A stretch of DNA of 64,000 bases from Ephydatia muelleri (GCA_013339895.1 JABACO010000021.1:4396016-4460015); one strand, 5' to 3'. Positions 1 through 13,142 are shown, counted from the first letter of the stretch. A program made the numbers and translations. The notes: generated by a model from the letters alone, not told the origin.

Positions 1-3000
1 ACTCTCATTATCATTACTCAACTATACTTAGCATGCGCAATTTTATCCAGTACATTACACAACTATGCTTATGAAATGCCAATGCATTGCAAAACTATGC
101 TTAGCATAAACAATGCATAGCACAACATGAACATTTTAATACAAACGCATTGTAAAACTATGCTTAGCATAAGCAATGCAATCCCAATGCATTGCACAAC
201 TATGCTTAGCATAAGCAATGCAATTCCAATGCATTGCACAACTATGCTTATCATAAACAATTTAGTTCCAATGCATGCACAAATATGCTTAGCATGAGCA
301 ATGCAATCCCAGTGCTATACACAACTATGCTTATCATAAGCAATTAAATTCCTATGCATTGCACAACTCTCAATATCATAAGCAATTTCATTCCACTGCA
401 TTGCACAACTATGCTTATGATAAGCAGTACAATCCCAATGCCTTTTATAACTACACTTATCGTAAGCGATGCATATCCAATAATTGCACAACTATTCTGA
501 TCATAAGCAATGCTATCCCAATGCATTGCACACAATTTAATTCCATTGCATTGCACAACTATGCTTATCATTAGCATTTTTATCACAATGCATTGCACAA
601 CTATGCTTAGCATAAGCAAAGCAATCCCAATGCATTGCACAACTATATGCTTATCAAAAGCAATTTAATTCCATTGCAATCCCAATGCATTACACAACAA
701 TGCTTATCATAAGCGATTTAATTCCACTGCATTGCACAACTATGCTTAGCATAAACAATGCAATCCCAATGCATTGCACAATTATGCTTATCATGAGCAA
801 TATAAATCCATTGCCTTGCACAACTATGCTTATCATAAGCTATGCAAACCCAATATATTGCAAAATTATGCTTTCATAAGCAATTTAATTCTATTGCATT
901 GCACAACGATGCCTATCATAAGTAATGTAATTCCAATGCATTTCAAACTACGTTTAGCATAAGCAATGCAATCCCAATGCATTGCACAACTATTCTTATC
1001 ATAATCAGTGCACCAAATGCTTTGCACAACTACGGGCTTATCATTAGTAATGCTATCCCAATGACTACACAATTATTCTTATCATAAGCAATTGTATCCC
1101 AATGCATTATACAACTAAGCGTATCATGAGCAATTTAATCCCATTGCATTGCACAACGATTAGTAGCATAAGCAATGCAATTCCAATGCATTGCGCTTAT
1201 GATAATCAATTTAATTTCAATGCATTGCACAACTATTCTTATCATAAGAATGCAATCCCAATGCCTTGCACAACTTCGCTCTTATCATAAGTAATGCTAT
1301 CCCAATGACTGCACAATTATTCTTATTATGTGCAATGTTCAACAATACTTATCATAAGCAATTAAATTCCAATGTATTACACAGCTATACTTAGCATACG
1401 CAATGCAATCCCAGTACATTACACAACTAAGCTTATCATAAGCAATTAAAATCCAATGCATTGCACAACCATACTTAGATTAAGCAATGCTATCCATGGC
1501 ATTCCACAACTATGCTTATCATAAGCAATTCAATTGCAGACAATCCCAATGCCTTTCATGACTACGCTTATCGTGACCAATGCTTTCTCAAACTAATCTG
1601 ATCATAAGCAATGCTATCCCAATGCATTGCACACAATTTAATTCCATTGCATTGCACAACTATGCTTATCATAAGCATTTTAATTCCAATGCATTATGAA
1701 CTACGCTTCGCATAAGCCAATTCATTGCACAATTATGCTTATCTTCCACTGCACAATTATGTTTATCATAAGCAATTTAATTTCCTTGCATTGCACAACT
1801 ATGCTTATCATAAGCAATACAATTCCAATGCATTGCACAACTATACTTATCTTAAGCAATTAAATTCCTATGTATTACTCAACTATACTTAGCATAGGCA
1901 ACGCAATCCCAGTACATTACACAAAGATGCTTATCATAAGCAATTTGCATTGCACAACCTTGCGTAACATGAGTAATGCAATCCCAGTGCAATACACAAC
2001 TATTCTTATCATAAGCAATTAAATTGCAATGCATATAGATAAGCAATGCAATTCTAATGCATTGCACAACTCTCATTATCATGAACAATTTCATTCAACG
2101 CATTGCACAACTATGCTTATGATAAGCAGTACAATCCCAATGACTTTCGTAAACACGCTTATCGTAAGCAATGCTTTCCCAATAATTGCACAACTAATCT
2201 GAACATAAGCAATGCTATCCCAATGCATTGCACACAATCTAATTCCATTGCTTTGCACAACTATGCTGCTTATCATAAGCATTTTAATCCAAACGCATTG
2301 CACAACTATGCTTAGCATAAGCAATGCAATCCCAATGCATTGGCACAACTATGCTTATCATAAGCAATTTAATTCCATTGCATTGCACAACTATGCTTAG
2401 CATAAGCAATGCAGTCCCAATGCATTGCACAACTATGCTTATCATGGGCAATTTAATTCCATTGCATTGCACAATTATGCTTAGCATAAGCAATGCAATC
2501 CCATTGCATTGCACAATTATGCCTATCATGAGCAATGCAATCCCAATGCATTGCGCTTATGATAATCAATTTAATTTCAATGCATTGCACAACTATTCTT
2601 ATCATAAGAATGCAATCCCAATGCCTTGCACAACTTCGCTCTTATCATAAGTAATGCTATCCCAATGACTGCACAATTATTCTTATTATGTGCAATGTTC
2701 AACTATACTTATCATAAGCAATTAAATTCCAATGTATTACACAGCTATACTTAGCATACGCAATGCAATCCCAGTACATTACACAACTAAGCTTATCATA
2801 AGCAATTAAATTCCAATGCATTGCACAACTATACTTAGATTAAGCAATGCTATCCATGGCATTCCACAACTATGCTTATCATAAGCAATTCAATTCCAAT
2901 GCACTGCACAACTATGCTCATTGTATAAACAATGCAATCCCAATGCATTGCACAATCATGCCTATCATAAGCAATTTAAATCCAATGCATTGCACAACTA

Positions 3001-3425
3001 TTCTTGTCATAAGCAGTGCAATCCCAATGCCGTGCACAACTACGCGCTTATCATAAGTAATGCTATCCCAATGGATTGCACAATTATTCTTATCATGTGC
3101 AATGCTATCCTTTATGCACTTTACAACTATGCTTTTCATAAGCAATTTAATTCTATTGCAATGCGCAACTATTCGTAGCATAAGCAATGCAATCCCAATG
3201 CATTGCACAATTATGATTATCATGAGCAATTTAATTCCAATGTATTGCTTGTCATATGGAAATTAATTCCATTGCACTGCACAACTATGCTTAGCATAAG
3301 CAATGCAATCCCAATGCATTGCACAGAGATGCTTATCATAAGTAAATTAATTCCATTCTACTGTGATTGTCATAAGCAATTTAATTCCATTCCATTGCAC
3401 AATGATGCTTATCATAAGCGTAGTT
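1..3425 (+). repeat. Satellite A, 42-bp tandem repeat, forward block
   Basis: Tandem array with a 42-bp period. Each monomer carries TTGCACAACTATGCTTA, a small palindrome (TTATCATAA or TTAGCATAA), then one of two tails: CAATTTAATTCC (type 1) or CAATGCAATCCC (type 2). Types 1 and 2 often alternate, giving an 84-bp higher-order unit, best seen at 2300-2540. Because 42 is divisible by 3, all frames read through many monomers and give 14-residue repetitive ORFs on both strands. These have no start context or gene features and I treat them as artefacts. No gene is visible. Confidence 0.93.
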
Positions 3426-6400
3426 ATGAAAGGCATTGGGATTGCACTGCTTATGATAAGCATATTTGTGCAATGAAGTGGAATGAAATTGCTCATGATA
3501 ATGAGAGTTGTGCAATGCATTGCGATTGCATTGCTTATGATCAGCATAGTTGTGTAATACACTGGGATGCATTACTTATGCTGAGGATAGTTGTCCAGTG
3601 CAATGGAATTAATTTGCATATGACACAAGCATAGAATTAAAGTGCTCATGATAAGCATAATTGTGCAATGCATTGGGATTGCATTGCTCATGATAGGCAT
3701 ATTTGTGCAATGCAATGGGATTGCATTGCTTATGCTAAGCATAATTGTGCAATGCAATGGAATTAAATTGCCCATGATAAGCATAGTTGTGCAATGCATT
3801 GGGACTGCATTGCTTATGCTAAGCATAGTTGTGCAATGCAATGGAATTAAATTGCTTATGATAAGCATAGTTGTGCCAATGCATTGGGATTGCATTGCTT
3901 ATGCTAAGCATAGTTGTGCAATGCATTGGATTTAAATTGCTTATGATAGGCATGATTGTGCAATGCATTAGGATTGCATTGTTTATACAATGAGCATAGT
4001 TGTGCAGTGCATTGGAATTGAATTGCTTATGATAAGCATAGTTGTGGAATGGCATGGATAGCATTGCTTAATCTAAGTATAGTTGTGCAATGCATTGGAA
4101 TTAAATTGCTTATGATAAGCTTAGTTGTGTAATGTACTGGGATTGCATTGCGTATGCTAAGTATAGCTGTGTAATACATTGGAATTTAATTGCTTATGAT
4201 AAGTAATGTTGAACATTGCACATAATAAGAATAATTGTGCAGTCATTGGGATAGCATTACTTATGATAAGAGCGAAGTTGTGCAAGGCATTGGGATTGCA
4301 TTCTTATGATAAGAATAGTTGTGCAATGCATTGAAATTAAATTGATTATCATAAGCGCAATGCATTGGAATTGCATTTATGCTACTAATCGTTGTGCAAT
4401 GCAATGGGATTAAATTGCATTACGCTTAGTTGTATAATGCATTGGGATAGAATTGCTTATGATAAGAATATTTGTGTAGTCATTGGGATAGCATTACTAA
4501 TGATAAGCCCGTAGTTGTGCAAAGCATTTGGTGCACTGATTATGATAAGAATAGTTGTGCAATGCATTGGAATTGCATTGCTTATGCTAAACGTAGTTTG
4601 AAATGCATTGGAATTACATTACTTATGATAGGCATCGTTGTGCAATGCAATAGAATTAAATTGCTTATGAAAGCATAATTGTGCAATATATTGGGTTTGC
4701 ATTGCTTATGATAAGCATAGTTGTGCAAGGCAATGGATTTAAATTGCTCATGATAAGCATAATTGTGCAATGCATTGGGATTGCATTGTTTATGCTAAGC
4801 ATAGTTGTGCAATGCAGTGGAATGAAATCGCTTATGATAAGCATTGTTGTGTAACTCATTGGGATTGCAATGGAATTAAATTGCTTTTGATAAGCATATA
4901 GTTGTGCAATGCATTGGGATTGCTTTGCTTATGCTAAGCATAGTTGTGAAATGCATTGTGATAAGAATGCATAAGATAAGCATAGTTGTGCAATGCAATG
5001 GAATTAAATTGTGTGCAATGCATTGGGATAGCATTGCTTATGATCAGAATAGTTGTGCAATTATTGGATATGCATCGCTTACAATAAGTGTAGTTATAAA
5101 AGGCATTGGGATTGTACTGCTTATCATAAGCATAGTTGTGCAATACAGTGGAATGAAATTGCTTATGATATTGAGAGTTGTGCAATGCATAGGAGTATAA
5201 TTGCTTATGATAAGCATAGTTGTGTTTAGCACTGGGATTGCATTGCTTATGCTAAGCATATTTGTGCATGCATTGGAACTAAATTGTTTATGATAAGCAT
5301 AGTTGTGCAATGCTTTGAAATTGCATTGCTTATGCTAAGCATAGTTTTGCAATGCATTGGAATTGCATTGCTTATGCTAAGCATAGTTGTGCAATGCATT
5401 ATGATTGCATTGCTTATGCTGAGCATAGTTGTGAAATACATGGGAATTAAATTGCTTATGATAAGCATAAGTTGTGCAGTGGAATGGAATTAAATTACTT
5501 ATGATAAGCATAATTGTGCAATGAATTGGGATTGCATTGCTTATGCTAAGCGTAGATTGTAATGCATTGGAATTATAATGCTTATGATAAGCATAGTTGT
5601 GCAAGGCAATGGTATTAAATTCCTATTGATAAGCATAGTTGTGCAATGCAATGGGATTGCATTGCTTATGCTAAGCATAGTTGTGCAATGTAATGGAATT
5701 ACATTGCTTATGATAAGCATTGTTGTGCAATGCATAGGGATTGCATTGATTCTGATAAGCATAGTTGTGCAATGCATTGGAATTAAATTGCTTATATAAA
5801 TATACATTGTGCAATTCATCGGACAGCATTGCTTATGTTTTTTGCAATGCATTGGAATTAAATTGCTTATGATTCGTACAGTTGTGCAATGCATGGGATA
5901 GCATTGCTTATGCTAAGCATAGTTCTGCAATGCATTGATAATTATAGTTGTGTATAGCATTGGGATTGCAGTTGTGCAATGCAGAAGAATTAAATTGCTT
6001 ATGATAAGTATAGTTTGCAATGCAAGGAACAGCATTGCTTATGCGAAGCATAATTGTGCAATTCATTGGAATTAAATTACTTTCGATAAGTATAGTTGTG
6101 CAATGCAAGGGACAGCATTGCTTTTGCTAAGCATAGTTGTGCAATTTTTATTGCTTATGATAAGCATAGTTGTGTCATGCATTGGGATTGCATTGCTGTT
6201 TCTAAGCATAGTTGTGCAATGTATTGGAATTAATTTGCTCATGATAAGCATAGTTGTGCAATGCATCAGCGTTTGGATTGCATTGCTTATGCTAAGCCTA
6301 GTTGTGCAATGCAAGGGAATTAAATTGGTTATGATAAGCTTCGTTGTGCAATGCTTTGGGATTGCATTGCTTATGCTAAGCATAGTTTTGCAATTCATTG

Positions 6401-8186
6401 GAATTAAATTGCTTATGATAACCATAGTTGTGTAATGCACTGGGATTGCATTGCTAATGCTAAGCCTAGTTGTGCAATGCAAGGGAATTAAATTGCTTAT
6501 GATAACCATCGTTATGCAATGCATTGGAAATAAATTGCTTATGATAAGATGCATTGGAAATATAATTGCTTATGATAAGCATCGTTGTGCAGTGCATTGA
6601 AATTAAAGCTTTAAGCATCATTGTGCGGATTGCATTGCTTATGGTAAGCATAGTTGTGCAATGCATTGGGATTGCATTGCTTATGGTAAGCATAGTTGTG
6701 CAGTGCATTAGGATTGCATTGCTTATGGTAAACATAGTTGTGCAATGCATTGGGATTGCATTGCTTATGCTGAGCATAGTTGTGAAATACATTGAAATTA
6801 AATTGCTTATGATAAGCATAAGTTGTGCAGTCGAATGGAATTAAATTACTTATGACAAGCATAATTGTGCAATGAATTGGGATTGCATTGCTTATGCTAA
6901 GCGTAGATTGTAATGCATTGGAATTATAATGCTTCAAGGCAATGGTATTAAATTCCTAATGATAAGCATAGTTGTGCAATGCAATGGGATTGCATTGCTT
7001 ATGCTAAGCATAGTTGTGCAATGCATAGGGATTGCATTGATTATGATAAGCATAGTTGTGCAATGCATTGGAATTAAATTGCTTATATAAATATACATTG
7101 TGCAATTCATCGGACAGCATTGCTTATGTTTTTTGCAATGCATTGGAATTAAATTGCTTATGATTAGTACAGTTGTGCAATGCATGGGATAGCATTGCTT
7201 ATGCTAAGCATAGTTCTGCAATGCATTGACAATTATAGTTGTGTATAGCATTGGGATTGCAGTTGTGCAATGCAGAAGAATTAAATTGCTTATGATAAGT
7301 ATAGTTTGCAATGCAAGGAACAGCATTGCTTATGCGAAGCATAATTGTGCAATTCATTGGAATTAAATTACTTTCGATAAGTATAGTTGTGCAATGCAAG
7401 GGACAGCATTGCTTTTGCTAAGCATAGTTGTGCAATTTTTATTGCTTATGATAAGCATAGTTGTGTCATGCATTGGGATTGCATTGCTGTTTCTAAGCAT
7501 AGTTGTGCAATGTATTGGAATTAATTTGCTCATGATAAGCATAGTTGTGCAATGCATCAGCGTTTGGATTGCATTGCTTATGCTAAGCCTAGTTGTGCAA
7601 TGCAAGGGAATTAAATTGGTTATGATAAGCTTCGTTGTGCAATGCTTTGGGATTGCATTGCTTATGCTAAGCATAGTTTTGCAATTCATTGGAATTAAAT
7701 TGCTTATGATAACCATAGTTGTGTAATGCACTGGGATTGCATTGCTAATGCTAAGCCTAGTTGTGCAATGCAAGGGAATTAAATTGCTTATGATAACCAT
7801 CGTTTTGCAATGCATTGGAAATATATTGCTTATGATAAGATGCATTGGAAATATAATTGCTTATGATAAGCATCGTTGTGCAGTGCATTGAAATTAAAGC
7901 TTTAAGCATAATTGTGCAATGCGCATTGCTTATGCTAATGATAGTTGTGGAATGCATCGGAAATAAATTGCTTATGATTAGCATAGTTGTGCAATTCATT
8001 GGGATTGCATTGCTTGCAATGCATTGGAATTATAGCTTATGATAAGCATAGTTGTGCAGTGCATTGAAATTGAATTGCTTACAAGCATAATTGTTCTAAT
8101 GTATCGGGATTGCATTGCTTATGCTAATAATAGTTGTGCAATGCAATGGAATTAAATTGCTTATGCTAAGCATAGTTGCGCAATGC
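3426..8186 (-). repeat. Satellite A, reverse-oriented block
   Basis: The same 42-bp family in reverse complement, seen as GCATAGTTGTGCAATGCA. The orientation flips at about 3425, where forward GCTTATCATAAGC runs directly into reverse copies. Parts of the block are inverted copies of the forward block: 4340-5470 mirrors roughly 70-1290, and 3570-3900 mirrors 2324-2650. No gene is visible. Confidence 0.92.
5340..7911. repeat. 1.29-kb direct segmental duplication inside satellite A
   Basis: About 5340-6620 is repeated at about 6690-7911. The offset is exactly 1291 from 5731 to about 6620. It becomes 1333 further left (5641 matches 6974) and about 1351 near 5551. The step from 1291 to 1333 is 42, one monomer. 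The copies are nearly identical over more than 800 bp, including irregular stretches that break the monomer pattern. A recent array-level duplication by unequal exchange is the simplest reading. Confidence 0.85.
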
Positions 8187-8440
8187 TTGGGATAGCATTG
8201 AGAATATTCCTACTTGAATCTGAATGATATACCATACTCAGATATCACTTTGAACAACAATTTATTATATACATTAACATTGCACAATGAGTTTATCATA
8301 AGATGGGTAGTGCACCATTACGAATCATTGATGGCAAGTGTATTCCTACTTTGTTCTGAATGAAATACCATGACATGGGTATTCAACAATTACAATTATC
8401 AACCTTTTTCCTGCTATAGTGGCAGTAATTCCACGAATGA
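8187..8440 (-). repeat. Inverted satellite B unit inside satellite A
   Basis: Between two satellite A blocks lies sequence that, in reverse complement, matches satellite B landmarks: AAGTAGGAATA, ATCATTGATTCGTAA, GTGCACTACCCATCTTATG. It includes about one and a half B units. It is a B fragment in opposite orientation to the main B array at 9.8-12.8 kb. Confidence 0.75.
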
Positions 8441-8570
8441 CTATTAGAAAGGTCTCTCAAAAAATCGGGGGCACCCCGTTGCCTACGGCCTTGAGACGAA
8501 TCAACTTTGAAAGATCCGCCTTCTTGACGAGACGGAAGAGATTACGTAGAAAACTACCCTTAGCATAAAA
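8441..8570. other. Short non-repeat segment between satellite blocks
   Basis: About 130 bp without satellite periodicity, including GAGACGAATCAACTTTG and GACGAGACGGAAGAG. I recognise nothing in it. It is too short to assign. Confidence 0.4.
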
Positions 8571-9352
8571 AATGCAATCCTAATGCATTGCACAACTATG
8601 CTTATCATAACCAATGCAATTCTAATGCATTGCACAGCTATGCTTATCAAATGCATTTTAATTCCATAGAATGAACAATCCTTAGCATAAGAAATGCAAT
8701 CCCAATGCATTGCACAACAATACTTATCATAAGCAATTAAATTCCAATGTATTACACGACTATGCTTATCATAAGCATTTTAAATCCCAATGCATTGCAC
8801 AACTATGCTTAGCATAAGCAATGCAATCCCAATGCATTGCACAACTATTCTTACTTAAGCAATTTAATTCCATTGCATTGCACAACTATCCTTAGCATAA
8901 GCAATGCAATCCCAATTCATTGCACAACTAGGCTTATCATAAGCAATTTAAATCCATTGCATTGCACAACTATGCTTATCATAAGCATTTTATTTCCAAT
9001 GCATTGCAAACTACGCTTAGCATCAGCAATGCAATATCAATGCAGTGCATAACTATGCTTATCATAAGCGATTTAATTCCATTGCATTGCACAACGTCGA
9101 TCCTTAGCATAAGCAATGTATTCCCAATGCATTGCACAACTATACTTATCATAAGCAATTAAATTCCAATGTATTATACAGCTATACTTAGCACACACAA
9201 TGCAATCCCAGTACATTACACAACTATGCTTATCATAAGCAATTAAATTCCAATGCATTGCAAGACTATAAGCATTGCAATCCCAATGCATTGCATAACT
9301 ATGCTTATCGTAAGCAATGCAATCCCAATGCTTTGCACAACTATGCTCAGCA
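8571..9352 (+). repeat. Satellite A, second forward block
   Basis: 42-bp monomers in forward orientation, with the same type 1 and type 2 alternation as the first block. The block ends at about 9352, where GCTCAGCATTGCTTATGCTAAGC marks another head-to-head switch. Confidence 0.88.
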
Positions 9353-9790
9353 TTGCTTATGCTAAGCATAGTTGTGCAATGCAATGGAATTACATTACTT
9401 ATGATAAGCATAGTTGTGCAAGGCAATGGAAATAAATTGCTTATGATAAGCATAATTGTGCAATGCATTGGGATTGCATTGCTTATGATAAGTATAGTTG
9501 TGCAATGCAATGGAATTAAATTTCTCATGGTAAGCATCGTTGTGCAATGGAATGGAATTAAATAGCTTATGATAAGTATAGTGCAATGGAATTAAATGGC
9601 TTATGATAAGCATAGTGCAATGGAATTTAATTGCTTATGATAAGCATAGTGCACTGGAATTTAATTGCTTATGATAAGCATAGTTGTGCAATGCATTGGA
9701 ATTGCATTACTTATGCTAAGCATAGTTATACAATGTAATGGAATTATATTGCTAATGTAGTTGTGGATTGCATTGGAATTAAATTGAGCA
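9353..9790 (-). repeat. Satellite A, second reverse block, with shortened monomers
   Basis: Reverse-oriented monomers. At 9560-9670 several are truncated (CATAGTGCAATGGAATT, lacking the TTGTGCAATGCA part), giving a local period of about 34-36 bp. Monomers then decay into satellite B at about 9790. Confidence 0.82.
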
Positions 9791-12700
9791 TCGTTTTGTT
9801 CACTTCCCGTCCTATGATAAACACATTCGTGCAATGTTGATTTCATAAGCAATCGTTGTTCAAAGTATATCTGATTACAGTTTTTTAATGCAGAATCAAG
9901 TAGGAATTTACTTGCCATCAATGATTATGCAATACTCATTATAATAAACATGTGTGCAATGTTGCTTATGAAATGCAATCGTTGTGCAAAGTGATATCTA
10001 TTTCAGTCTTAACCAAGAACGAATATTCGTGCCATCATTGATTAATAATTGTGCACTACCCATCGGATTATGATAAACACATTCGTGCAATGTTACTAAT
10101 TATAATCGTTGGCAAAGTGATATCAATATTTTATTTCAGTCAGAATCAAGTAGGAAAATTCTTGCCATCAATGATTTGTAATTGTGCACTACCCATCTTA
10201 TAATAAACACATTTTTGCAATGTCGATTTTTATAGGCAATCATTGTTCAAAGTGATATCTGAACACTGTATTTCAGTGAGAACGGAGTAGCAATATTTCC
10301 ACCATCATTGATTTGTAATTGTACACTACTAATCCTATGATGAACACATTTGTGCAATATTGATTTTCATATGCAATCGTTGTTCAAAGTGATATCTGCA
10401 TACGCTATTTCATTCAGAATTTTGTACCAGATTGCTTATCATATCTAAACATTTAATTTCAGTCAGAACCAAGTAGGAATATTCTTGCCATCATTGATTT
10501 GTAATTGTGCACTACCCATCCTATGATAAACACATTTGTGCAATGTTGCTAATCATTAACAATCGTTGTGCAAAGTGATATCTAAATATTTTATTTCAGT
10601 CAGAATCAAGTTTGATAATTCTTGCAATCCATGATTTGTTATTGTGCACTACCCATCTTATAATAAACACATTTGTGCAATGTTGATTTTTATAGGCAAT
10701 CGCAGTTTACAGTGATATCTGAACATTGTATTTCAGTGAGAACGGAGTGGCAATATTCCCACCATCATTGATTAGTAGTTGTACACTACCAATCCTATGA
10801 TAAACACATTTGTGCAATATTAATTTTCATATGCAATCGTTGTTCAAAGTGATATCTGAATACAGTATATCATTCAGAACTTTGTACCATGTTGCTTATC
10901 ATATCTAAACATTAAATTTCAGTCAGAACCAAGTAGGAATATTCTTGCCATCATTGATTTGTAATTGTGCACTACCCATCCTATGATAAACACATTTCTG
11001 CAATAGTGCTTATCTTTAGCAATCGTTGTGCAAAGTGATATCCGTAATTGTGCACTACCCATCCTATGATAAACACATTCGTGCAATGTTGCTTATCATT
11101 AGCAATTGTTGTGCAAAGTCATTCAGAACCAAGTAGGAACTTCATTGATTTGTAATTGTGCACTACCCAACCGATTATTAACACATTTGTGCAATGTTGA
11201 TTGTCATAGGCAATCGTTATTCAAAGTGATATCTGAATACGGTATTTTATTCAGAACTAATTAGGAATATGCTTGGCATCATTGATTTGAAATTGTGCAC
11301 TACCTATCTTATGATAAACACATTTGTGCAATGTTGCTTATCATAAGCAATCGTTGTGCGAAGTGCTACCTAAAGATTGTCAAGTAGGAATATTCTTGCC
11401 GTCATGGTCCATTTGTAATTGTGCACTACCCATCCATAATAAACACATTTGTGCAATGTTCCTTATCATGAGCAATCGTTGTTCAAATTGATACCTGAAT
11501 ATGGTATTTCATTCAGAACCAAGTAGGAATATTCTTGCCATTGTTGATTTGTAATTGTGCACTACCCATCTAAGATAAACACATTTGTGTAATGTTGCTT
11601 TTCGTATATTCTTGCCTTCGATGACTTGTTATTGTGCACTACCCATCCTATCCATGTGTGCCAAGTTTCGTATCATATCTAAACATTGTATTTAATTAAG
11701 GTTCAAGTGGGAATATTCTTGCCGCCATGGATTTGTAATTGTGCCATACCCATGCATCCTATGATAAACACATTTGTGCAATGTTCCTTATCACGAACAT
11801 TAGTTGTTCAAATTGATACCTGAATATGGTATTTCATTCAGAACCAAGTAGGAATATTCTTGCCATCGTTGATTTGTAATTGTATCCTAAGATAAACACA
11901 TTTGTGTAATGTTGCTTTTCGTATATTCTTGCCTTTGATGTGCACTACCCATCCTATCCATTTGTGCCAAGTTTCTTATCATATCTAAACATTGTATTTC
12001 AGTAAGGACCAAGTGGGAATATTCTTGCCGTCATGGATTTGTAATTGTGCCATACCCATGCATCCTAGCTATGATAAACACATTTGTGCAATGTTGCTTA
12101 TCATATTTAACCGTTGTGCAAAGTTATATCTAAATGGGACAGTTTCCGCGAAAATTGCCCCACGGTTAAAATGTTATAAAAATGCATCGCGTTTGAATCG
12201 CTAAGACTTCCCAACGGATAACGCTATCGACTTCCTATTTTCAACACATCATAGTGAAATGGTGTAGTATGACGTGTTGAAAATAGGAAGTCGATAGCGT
12301 TATCCGTTGGGAAGTTTTAGCGATTCAAACGCGATGCATTTTTATAACATTTTAACCGTGGGGCAATTTTCGCGAAAACTGTCCCAAATATTCTATTTCA
12401 GTCATAATTAAGAACGAATATTCGTGCCATCATTGATTTGTAATTGTGCACACCCATCCTATGATAAACACATTTGTGCAATGTTGATTTTTATAAGCAA
12501 TCTTTATTCAAAGTTATATCTGAATATGGTATTTCATTCAGAACGAAGTAGGAATGTTCTTGCTTTTATTGATTTGTAATTGTGCACTACCCATCCTATT
12601 ATAAACACATTTGTGCAATGTTGATTTTCATAGGCAATCGTTGTTCAAAAGGATATTTGAATACGGTATTTTATTCAAAACCAATATTCTTGCCATCATT

Positions 12701-12800
12701 GATTTGTAATTATGCTCTTCTCATCCTATATCATTTGTGCAATGTTGCTTCTTATCATAGGCAATCGTTGTACAAAGTGATATCTGTGTTATTCAACTAT
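9791..12800 (+). repeat. Satellite B, about 135-bp tandem repeat
   Basis: Diverged tandem units with recurring landmarks: GATAAACACATTTGTGCAATG, CAATCGTTGTGCAAAGTGATATC, TCAGAACCAAGTAGGAATAT, then TTGATTTGTAATTGTGCACTACCCATC (each quoted in part). Successive GTGCACTACCC positions near 10052, 10183, 10319, 10507 and 10633 give spacings of about 126-136 bp, with one longer variant near 190 bp. The segment TTGCTTATCATAAGCAAT is shared with satellite A, so the two families are probably related. A snapback element interrupts it at 12136-12385. No gene is visible. Confidence 0.88.
12136..12385. mobile_element. Snapback (foldback) element, family F1, in satellite B
   Basis: A 250-bp near-perfect palindrome bounded by GGGACAGTTTCCGCGAAAA and its reverse complement. 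Both arms carry ATGCATCGCGTTTGAATCGC and GATAACGCTATCGACTTCC. The flanking host sequence reads CTAAAT then AAATATT, while intact satellite units read CTAAATATT, so the insertion created a 4-bp AAAT duplication. The neighbouring satellite units act as an empty site. No coding capacity. Confidence 0.88.
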
Positions 12801-12831
12801 GACATCACGTACAGCGGATGTACGTGATGTC
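12801..12831. repeat. Short perfect hairpin
   Basis: GACATCACGTACA, a 5-base loop GCGGA, then TGTACGTGATGTC: 13-bp perfect arms at the right edge of satellite B. It is probably the core of a decayed snapback element. Confidence 0.7.
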
Positions 12832-12885
12832 GTACTGTAAGCACGTCTGGGTTTGAAACTACATGCCGTAACCAATTTTTAGATC

Positions 12886-13142
12886 GTTTTCGCGAAAAGG
12901 GACCTAACACATGTTTTTTTAATTTTATATATATTCCAGAAGTCTGAAATGTCCTCTACACATTGCTTCTTACGCACTGAGAATTGGAGTATCTGACATG
13001 GAGTTTTGTTTTATATTCCAGAAGTCTGAAATGTCCTCTATACATTGCTTCTTACGCACTGAGAATAGGAGTATCTGTCGTGTAGCCATACATTTCAACG
13101 CAAGTCTATTGCGCGTACTGGAAATTTTATAATGCATGTCTT
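12886..13142 (+). mobile_element. Family F2 MITE remnant with internal duplication
   Basis: It starts with GATCGTTTTCGCGAAAAGGG, the F2 terminus, and continues with the F2 interior (AGAAGTCTGAAATGTCCTCT, ACATTGCTTCTTACGCACTG). An interior segment of about 80 bp is present twice, at about 12931-13010 and 13013-13080. The right terminus is missing, cut by the next element at 13143. Confidence 0.72.

Noticed and set aside
6072-6554. 160-residue ORF rich in HCTTML repeats
   Set aside because: It is a read-through frame of the 42-bp satellite; equivalent frames occur on both strands and in all blocks.
1-12800. CRISPR-like array
   Set aside because: The repeats are contiguous monomers without unique spacers, and the neighbouring genes are animal.
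24-12800. tRNA or rRNA genes in the repetitive part
   Set aside because: No A/B box spacing or conserved rRNA words were seen by eye; not exhaustively excluded.
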